Source: Haberlea rhodopensis (lineage: Eukaryota > Streptophyta > Magnoliopsida > Lamiales > Gesneriaceae). From it: a stretch of DNA of 64,000 bases. The DNA lies in NCBI GenBank assembly GCA_907163345.1, contig CAJQUN010000400.1, forward strand, positions 372,001 through 436,000. The letters run 5' to 3'. Positions within the stretch are counted from its first letter, which is position 1; the number at the start of each line of letters is the position of its first letter. Under the pieces are notes generated by a model that was not told the DNA's origin, did no database searches, and saw only the letters and a list, made by a program, of their open reading frames with translations. Below are positions 55,740 to 64,000 of the stretch, one piece after another. The position numbers and the translations under genes were made by a program.

Positions 55740-58700
55740 TAATCTTCAACTCAACTCGACTAGCATGTGTATACACTTTACAATGTACCAGTCATATTCT
55801 CAATTCATCGTGCAATCTCACTCACAATTAAATTCCATGCAAATACCAAATGACAAGATAAACCCCAAGACATTTATACATATAATATACATACATCCAG
55901 GTGCTCACAGGCGAGCCACGAATAATGAATATCCATCTAATTGCATAAATATTGTATACCGTCTACCCAATCTCATGCTACGCTTTCGGGAGCAGTATTA
56001 TCCAACCAAGCTCTAGCTTGCTACTCAAATAACTTCGTACCTGTTATACATTTTTCAACAGAAACAACACCCACACGAGGTAAGCACACCAACAACATAA
56101 CTCACATAAATATTAACAAAATATATAATGAAAATTAATAAAATACTTAATATTGTATCACAAAGAGATACAACCTGCATGTTGGATATCTCAAACTGTT
56201 CCTTTTACAATACCACAATCTTCCCCAATTATAAAATCCATACCCACCCTTATAATATAGTTTCATTACCACTTTAATTCATTATTTTCACAATATATAT
56301 TTTTACTGTCATTTACAACCCATATTGTGTGGTTCACAATAATATAATACTATAAAGTAGAGGGATACTTCCCAAGTATATCACAACTATACGAGATCTC
56401 TCACGACGTTTCAGTTCTCACAATATTCAAAATTCATCAACTCCAATGTCAAATAAATCATCACTAACAATGATTTATTGTGCTATACTCAAAATCCATC
56501 TCTGCCAAAATCGATAATAATTAAACCATAAAAGTTCATCATATCACATCGCTCGCTCAGCAGCGGTTGCACTATCAGCCATTGTAAACTCAATAGTGGC
56601 AGCACAATCACCATCGCGCGCTCAACAGTGGCAACACCATGATCCACCGCACGCTCAATAACGGCATCACAACAATTCATCATGTATTATGATATCATAT
56701 CACTATTCTATCATGATTCAATTCATACAACAATATTTACAATTCTATCATGAACTCTTAATTCATTACCTTATCACATAAATATGAATCATAATTCATA
56801 ATTAATGTTATGCATACCTGCTCGTACGTCACTAGGTACCTTAAGGTCGACAACATGATTTAGAAGTCCATGACAACCTGGGGCTTGTACAATAGCTATA
56901 TTGAATATCAATTCAATAATAATATTTAGCAACAACCCTCAACAATCTCATCATATCACAAAAGTTGTCATGCCTCTTATCGTACTCCTATACAATTTAT
57001 CGTACTCCGTAAACTACTCGAACCATCCCATTATATTCTATATTCATTTGAGTTATCAATTAATTCGATCGAGTAGTACATAACTTCCTAAGGTTTAATT
57101 TATGCCACCTTATTTCAATGTGTAATATTTTCCTTAGAATGTAGAAATTATAATGAAAATTTACCATAAATATTACATTTCAAAATTCTTAAGAAATAAC
57201 ACTTTTTCAACATTTCACAGCTCGCGGTCGATCGGCCATAGCCCGCGACCGATCGCGAGCTCAATCAATAAAATGTTCAAGTTTTGCTATCTCGCGATCG
57301 ATCGCGCACTGGCTCGCGATCGATCACGAGAACCCTGCATCGCCCATCTGGGTACGCACTTGCACGATCGATCAGGCATTGCCTCGCGATCCATCGCGAG
57401 GCTCTTGTTTTGCGATAAAATCCATTTTCAATTACCAAATCCAATACCAACAACAACACCTTATTTTTCTTTCAACACTTCACCAAAACACATAATAAAC
57501 ATCATTAAACTTCATTTTAACAACATAAATCACAAACCCCCAAATCCCTACCACAAAATAGATTCAACTATTTACCTTCTCCAATTCAAAACTCAAATAA
57601 AACCAAGTTCAAGGTAAGAATTAGCTTACCAAAGCTCAATTGATCATCATATCAAGAATCCATTGATCGCCTATTTATTTATACAGAAAATTCCAGTGTA
57701 GCGATTTTATACCGTAAGTGTACGGTGTCAAGTTTTAGTAAAGTGAATTAAAGAAAAGGTTGTCGAACCCACCCACATGGACTAGAAAATAAGTACCAAA
57801 CTCAAGTAGTTTAACTATGTTTACCCTACGCCCTACGATAATTACTGATGATTATTAAACTAAATTGACTAAAAACTCGATATCCAACCCAAACAAGTAG
57901 TGACGAGAATATAAATCAGTAGAGACAATTATCAAGACTTCGATTGACCCATGTAATCCCCCATAATTCGCCTATTAGTTAAGATTTAAATTCATGCATT
58001 CTAAGGTGACGAGTTTTCCTAATGCACTTGTTATACTATGGTCAAGATATAACAAATCTAATATTAAAATGCAACAAGGCAATGCTCATGCACTTATTAA
58101 CACTCAATATTGTATGACGATTTATGAAAACTACTACCCTTCGATTTTGGTAAATCTATTGGTATCACACGTACGTTCGATTTTACTTGGTCAGTCTCAA
58201 TCTAAACCCACGGCCTAATTTATTATATCGTATTACTATCATATGGTCAAATCAGTTGCATTAAAATAATATTCAAAGGTGATCAACCCCTTAAAAGCAT
58301 GAAAAACAATAAATTATGCATAAAGAATTGTAAGAATTAATCAAAAACCTTAATTTAAATCATGGGTTCAAACATGGGTCCCCTAAGTCTTGACAACAAA
58401 ACTTAGCCAACAATTGTCATCAAATAATAATGCATAAAAAAGCGTAAAATTATCCAGGAATCCATACAAAAACGCCCCTAATTTACTTAACCAATTTATT
58501 AACATCACAACACTAACATATATATTCATCTTCTAATCCATGCTAACTTAATTTATTTTCCAACTTCTCAATTTAACATTCAACTCATATGGCAATTTCC
58601 TGATTATCACATAATATGACTATATTTGATTTATCCCCAAAACCGAGTCCAAATTACATAATTTATCATGACCATTTATCAATTCAAAATTTATGGCTCA

Positions 58701-58830
58701 ATCATTATATTTCACGATGCTCGATTTATCCCGAAATTGAGTCTAAATGCAAAATGATGTTCAATCTTAATTATCCCTTATTTATCACATTAACTTAATT
58801 AATCAAGATAATTAGAGTTTAAGCATCACA
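55740..58830 (-). mobile_element. LTR of minus-strand element D, interrupted and truncated
   Basis: On the minus strand it begins TGTGATGCTTAAACTC at 58830, next to a purine-containing end and the shared AATTTCGAGGACGAAATTTT signature (58846-58865). Bases 55880-56100 align with 1030-1250 of LTR B; 56545-56665 carry CGCTCAACAGCGG-type repeats; 57227-57400 hold a palindrome cluster. A foreign old repeat appears to occupy about 57700-58350. The inner end near 55740 has no recognisable PBS. Confidence 0.65.
57227..57402. repeat. GCGATCGATCGC palindrome cluster 5 (LTR D)
   Basis: Six decayed palindromes (for example GCGATCGATCGC, GCGACCGATCGC, GCGATCCATCGC, ACGATCGATCAG). Confidence 0.9.
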
Positions 58831-60875
58831 ATTCTGCCATACTAATAAAATTTCGTCCTCGAAATTCAAATATTCACACTTACCGGAAGCGTCAAAATGA
58901 TTCATAAGAATTACAAAATGACAAAGATAAAGTCGATGTACCAACGACTCTTACTGAATCACACATGATCTGTCCCTATTAAAGTTCGGACATGATGTCC
59001 CACACATAAAACATCAAAATCTCATTTCATTCTAGAAGTTTTCTAAATATGCCACAATCTAATTCACATTTTATTCCAATCTCATATTCTCTTGAGGTGG
59101 TATGAACAATTCCGTGCTAATCATTCTACCAATTTATTGTACATCAATATATCGTTTCATAATTTCATGAATGAACGCTTAAAATTCCATTATTTGAATG
59201 ATGTAGAAATATTCAAGTATTATCAATCCTCTTGATTTAGTATTAACCTATCGCCAATTATCATGTGTTGCGATCGTATTCGTTCTAGTCCATAAGTGCA
59301 CATTCCGGTACTTATGCTAAAAATTTCTTTCCAAATTCTTTATCAGATACTCATTGTTATCTCAAACCTTAATCTAGAGTAAGGTATTAGTATTCTCTTC
59401 ATACGAAGTTTATAGAAATCACACATTCTCAACATTATCATTGGTTCAAATTTAGGTGTCGTATCACATCAATCCCAAAACTCCATTTCTACAACTTAAC
59501 TACTTTAACATCATCCTTCAAAGATGTAACAAGTACATTTATCTTTCATTCCACCATTTCTTTCAACTTTTTGCTTAACAATACATTATCTCATTATCTA
59601 ATATGAGATCATTTAAATTCTCTCACACATATGCATATTCTTCCATTACGTAGTAATAGGCATTGCATCTCACACGATGCCACATTTCAATTATTACATG
59701 TCCTTAACACATCATTAATTTGACAAACTCATAATGATCTTATTTAGAACAATTTTGACCAATTTATATCACTTACTGATCGAAATCAATACTTATTTAT
59801 CAGTACTCATATTTTCTCTATCTTTTGGATTAGTGTCAACACATTACCCATTATTTCATATCACAACTAGATCCTTACTCATCTATGAGTATATATGATC
59901 ATTTTAGTTATTCTTTTGTGTTAAGACACTTCATTTATCATGTATACATCGTCATCTCATCAATATTTGGTATTCTACAATGTCGTCCTCGTTATCAACC
60001 CTACTATCCATTTCACCACATTAATAATCAACACTATTATTCACTCTTCAAAATTTCTTTCAAAAATCCTTTATAAGCTACAAAATCATTTTCACACAGA
60101 TATTATATTATTCTTCGAGTTTCATCTCATAACAATAAAAGTCTTTCTTCGAAGATCAATACTATAACACCATAACAATAATAACATTGCAAAATTAATC
60201 TCATACATGTGTAATTGCAATCACCAACAGTACACATCAGTATCATAGTATTATGCTCATCACAATATTCACATGCTCTAAAACACCAGTATTTTCACAA
60301 CTTATCGTCCAACTACCATCTGGCGTAAGCACTAGGAACAATATCATTAGTACTTATCAAATACACGTGTCATAATTATGCATTTTGTCATTTACGCACT
60401 ACAAATAACATGAATAATCCTGAGTCAAAATGTCATGGATTCTCGTACATATCATGCTTCAGTATACTACCACATACATATGTAATTAAATTCAAGATAA
60501 GAATCAATTTCTTATTTCAACGACGTAATTCCTTTCAATCATTAACTCAATAATATTCAATGAGTTCTTAGACATCCGTTTCATCATCTAACCAATATCC
60601 GGTGTCAAGTATTATCACATGCATATAATATCATTTATATGCATTTCAGTCACTAACTCAACTTCCAAACATACTGAATCATTTAATCATGAATGTTTCT
60701 ATATCACATGTATCTCATAATGATATAGTTGTTCCTCACATTGTGTCTAATTCGTCATTAATCATCACATGATTATTTATCATTATTGTTATTATACACC
60801 AGAGAAAAATATTAAAATATCATACTGATCTGTGACATTCACAATTATCGCATGTCTACTAATGTCATCCATAGT
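58831..60875 (-). mobile_element. Internal region of element D, non-coding, cut by element E
   Basis: Two kilobases of AT-rich sequence beginning with the same end signature as elements A and C. No retroelement protein motif was seen. It ends exactly where LTR E starts, so E probably inserted into D. Confidence 0.6.
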
Positions 60876-62743
60876 TGTGATGCCCCGAAATCAATTATAT
60901 GCAATTTGAGCATTAATGATGGTCATGTGATTATTTATGTTGGTAATTAATTTTTATGATGGGTAATGAAGTGTTAGCATGATTTAATTATATTGATTAC
61001 CAATTATGAGGAAAGCATGAATTTAAGGGAAGTTTGTAGCATGTTGTAAAATGCCTTTAAAATACCAAGTGGAGTATTTTATACATCATGTTAAGTTTGG
61101 GGTACAATTTTTAATTAAATTAAACAACCCCTTTTTAATCCTTTACCCATCACTTTAACCCCACTTTACCATTCACTTTTTAAAAACCCCCAAAATCACT
61201 TCCCAACCCCAAACCCTTCCCATTTTCGAGATCCACAAAGAAGGAGGAGGAAAGCTTCACAAAAACTTTGTTTGTGTGATCTTTGTTAGGATTTGGAGCC
61301 TACAAGAGGTATGGAACCATTCCTAAAAGTTTTATGATGTTTGGTGTTGAAATGGGTTAGTTTTTGATGATTTATGTGGGTTTGTTTTGGGTATATGTTG
61401 TTTATGGTTGGGGTATGATTTTTGAAGTGTTTTATGTGGGTTTTAGTGGGTTATGATGTTATTGATGTTGTAGGGAAGTTTGGATTTGTAAGGCATGAAG
61501 AAAGGTTTGAAAAATGCTCATTAATGGCGATTTTTCGATGTACAGGTGCTGGCGATCGATCGCCCGTTTTTGGCGATCGATCGCGAGCCAGCAGTGGGCG
61601 CCAGTAGCGTTTGGCGATCGATCGCCACCTTTGGGCGATCGATCGGCGAGGCTGGCGATCGATCGCGCCAAAAGTGGCGATCGATCGCCAAGATGAAAAA
61701 TTTGGAGCCTCGTCCAGTATGATTTCGCGATCGATCGGGCCTGGGCGGCGATCGATCGCGAGGTGTAAAAATGTGCATTTTTTGATATTTTTTGTGGGAT
61801 TTTTGGATATTGGACTATGATTAGCTCCTAAATCAATTTGTATGGTTATGTAGAACCATCCCAAGTACCCACAACCTCAAGGAGATAAAGCTCTCCGATT
61901 TCTCCACTTTTGGGATTAAGGTACGTAAGAAACTTACGGGCATCGGATGGTAAACTATACTCCTACATATGATGTTTGTAATGATAATGTTTATGACGAT
62001 GATGATGTTTATGATGATGTTTACGACGATGAGTATGATAAGTAAATTATGATAATGATGTTTATGATGAGCGATGAGTATGATAAGTAAATTATGATGA
62101 TGATGTTATGATAAGTGAAGAGGATACGATGTCCATGAAGATTATTATGACAAGTAATGATGATGTTTATATGATGTTTATATCATGATACGATGTCATG
62201 ATACGGTAAGATGCCATACGATGTTATGATTGGGTAAGACGCCCACATGGCAAGATGCCATACGATGTTTATGATATGGTAAGACGCCATATAACAGGGT
62301 AAGACGTCCATGTGTATGAATGTAAATCAGGGTCAACAAGAGGAAGTAACGAATAACTAGCAAGTTTGCTTAACTAAGATTTCATACATTTACTGTTATG
62401 TTTCTTTTATGATGATTAAGTAAAGATGTGCATGCTCACGATGTGTTGTCCCTGTAGGTACACTTTTGGACAAAGGCTCAGGGTCGGGTTGAGGCAGTGA
62501 GCTATGAGGAGCGTGAAAGAAATTAGATTGCAGGATTTTTGGGATAGTCTCTACTCTAGGAGTAGTATAATTCTATCGCTTCAACATTCATTTTGAGGAT
62601 GTAATCAATTAAGTTTGAAGTTTCATATTTTTGGCCTGTAATCTTATAGCTCAAACTACAACCTTAACCTTGAGACTTTATTATATGCAATGTTTAGTCC
62701 ATTATATGTATTAAAGATGATGTTAAGGTAGGAAGACCCTACA
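60876..62743 (+). mobile_element. 5' LTR of Ty3/gypsy element E (1.87 kb)
   Basis: TGTGATGCC at 60876 to CCCTACA at 62743, followed by the PBS. It contains palindrome cluster 6, a TAAGGTACGT motif (61918-61927) also found in LTRs A and D, a GATGAT/TTTATGA microsatellite (61970-62175) and GCCAT...ATGGC repeats (62205-62300). It is younger than the neighbouring LTRs judging from its intact palindromes. Five bases before it are ATAGT. Confidence 0.85.
61551..61762. repeat. GCGATCGATCGC palindrome cluster 6 (LTR E)
   Basis: Eight palindromes in 210 bases, six of them the complete 12-mer; the largest cluster in the window. Periodicity of the cluster keeps several frames open (61451-61864 minus, 61514-61820 plus) without coding meaning. 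Confidence 0.95.
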
Positions 62744-62747
62744 TTAG

Positions 62748-62763
62748 TGGTATCAGAGCAGTG
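62748..62763 (+). other. Primer-binding site, element E
   Basis: TGGTATCAGAGCAGTG, initiator tRNA-Met type, four bases after the LTR end. Confidence 0.9.
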
Positions 62764-62949
62764 GTTAGATAACCCGGGAATGAGTGAAGGGTAGCCTTAG
62801 CAATAAGTTAGCTAGGTGCTTACTTTTAAACATGTTTTGTGCATAAGTGGCATATGAAGTATATGATGTTGTGCTAACATGTTTTGCTTATCTAACGAGG
62901 TATTATATGAACTGCTGTTGGGTATTGTTGTTAACCCTTGTCTTGCAGT

Positions 62950-64000
62950 ATGGCAGCAAACGCGGAAGTGGGTGACGCTGTGAGCGTCAATGCAAGTGCC
63001 GGACGCACGAATCCTCTACCCCCGCCAGCCTTTGGCGAAGAACCGTCTGAACAGCAATTACTGCCTGGGGAACTGAGCCTGACTCAATTTCTTGCATACC
63101 GACCCCTGACCTTTGAAGGAACCGAAACAGGGGAACAAGCTGAAGAGTGGTTAGAAAGAATAGAGCAAATTTTCGTGGCAGCTCCTTGTGCTAAGACGGC
63201 CTGGATAAGACTAGCGGAGTTCCAGTTGGCCAAGAAAGCACTGATGTGGTGGAAGACCACCGTGGTAGAGCAAGAGGCTCAAGGTTATGAAGTGAATTGG
63301 AAGATGTTTCAAACTCGGTTTCTAAACCGCTATTTTTTGGCTGCTGCACGACAAGCCAAGGAAGACGAATTTACTCACCTCAAGCAAGGTAGCATGTCAG
63401 TCTCAGATTATGCTCTTCAATACTGTTCCTTACTCAGATATGTGCCTCATATCGCCACAAGTACGCAAGCAAAGATGAGGAACTTCATGAAGGGCTTGAG
63501 GCCAGAACTGTATGATAGGGTGATCACTTATGGCCCTACTTGCTTTGATGATGCACTGTCACGGGCTGAGTTAGCCGAGCTAGGAGTTGGTGCATACCCT
63601 GATGTCGTACCACCTCCAGCACCCCCTCAGAAATCCACTCCTGATAATTTGAAGCCAATGGGTGAGCGGTTCAAATCAAGAGGAAACACATCGGCGTCAA
63701 GGTTCAGTGGTAAGAGGCCCGACAACCGTTGGAAAGGAAACCGTAGAGATGACGCCCAGTCAGGAAGATGACAGCCTCAGGGAGGCAGACTTGGGAAGGT
63801 CCTGTGTTCTAATTGTGGGCAACCATATCTGACAAAAGACTGTATGGGATGCTATGTTTGTGGCAGCAAGGGCCACTTTGCTCGGCAATGTCCCAACCGG
63901 GAAGGACAACCGAACTCTGCAGGGAGGCCTGCAGAAAGAGCAGTATAGCACAGGCCGCCGTTTGTACCTAGGCAGTATGGAGGTCAGCCCATGGGGCCAC
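62950..64000 (+). pseudogene. gag: Ty3/gypsy gag (element E), two in-frame stops, cut by window end
   Basis: ATG 62950 starts MAANAEVGDA; the next codons upstream give only a TTG start, so ATG is preferred. The retrotransposon gag domain covers about residues 50-190: FLAYRPLTFEGTE, AEEWLERIEQIF, KKALMWWKTTV, FLNRYFLAAARQAKEDEF and VSDYALQYCSLLRYVPH. It forms the virus-like particle in this family. TGA at 63769-63771 interrupts the frame; it then continues in phase through a zinc knuckle CYVCGSKGHFARQC (63852-63893) to a second stop TAG at 63946-63948. Protease and polymerase would lie beyond the window. Confidence 0.85.

Noticed and set aside
3768..61762. Bacterial or cyanobacterial contamination suggested by GCGATCGC-like palindromes
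   Set aside because: Every cluster is surrounded by plant repeat or transposon sequence and none has bacterial genes nearby.
61451..61864. Overlapping frames rich in Asp-Arg-Ser on both strands
   Set aside because: They are produced by the GCGATCGATCGC palindromes, which read similarly on both strands.

Overview
The window looks like an interspersed-repeat-rich nuclear region of a flowering plant, probably a eudicot. The evidence is a spliced plastid-targeted gene, a vacuolar-iron-transporter-like pseudogene, an endogenous caulimovirid, and plant-type gypsy, copia-like, hAT, RTE and Mutator-like elements. Nothing looks bacterial or organellar, and the species cannot be named from the sequence alone.

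Layout. 1-3.6 kb: start of the internal region, PBS and 5' LTR of a minus-strand LTR element (element B). 3.6-5.5 kb: a cluster of GATCGATC palindromes, an antisense gypsy-type ORF and an LTR-like block. 5.5-9.2 kb: sparse intergenic DNA with a broken iron-transporter gene. 9.2-23.45 kb: one minus-strand host gene of three coding exons (about 183 codons). Its second intron carries an 11.3 kb nest: a non-autonomous copia-like LTR element (target-site duplication GATAA) that received a hAT element (8-bp TSD) and a head-to-tail RTE LINE dimer (single 15-bp TSD). 24.1-25.4 kb: a Mutator-like TIR element with a 9-bp TSD. 25.85-41.43 kb: an endogenous pararetrovirus locus with one circularly permuted copy on the minus strand, one unit-length copy on the plus strand joined head to head, and a 0.46 kb fragment. 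From their spacing the viral circle was about 7,569 bp. 41.4-62.7 kb: related minus-strand LTR elements C, A and D whose internal regions appear non-coding (LARD-like) and rich in minisatellites. 60.9 kb to the end: a plus-strand Ty3/gypsy element E with LTR, PBS and a gag broken by two in-frame stops; the window ends inside it.

The host gene is the only protein-coding gene that looks intact and cellular. The main signals not explained by ordinary annotation are: (i) a run of about a dozen small hairpins near the 3' end of the copia-like element with a constant TTTCC loop and changing, mostly still-paired stems; (ii) clusters of the CpG-rich palindrome GCGATCGATCGC in LTRs and in the hAT promoter-side region, that is, in unrelated transposon classes; (iii) two RTE copies fused inside one TSD, as expected from template jumping; (iv) the geometry of the viral insertion. 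All similarity and family calls were made by eye; no database search or folding program was run.
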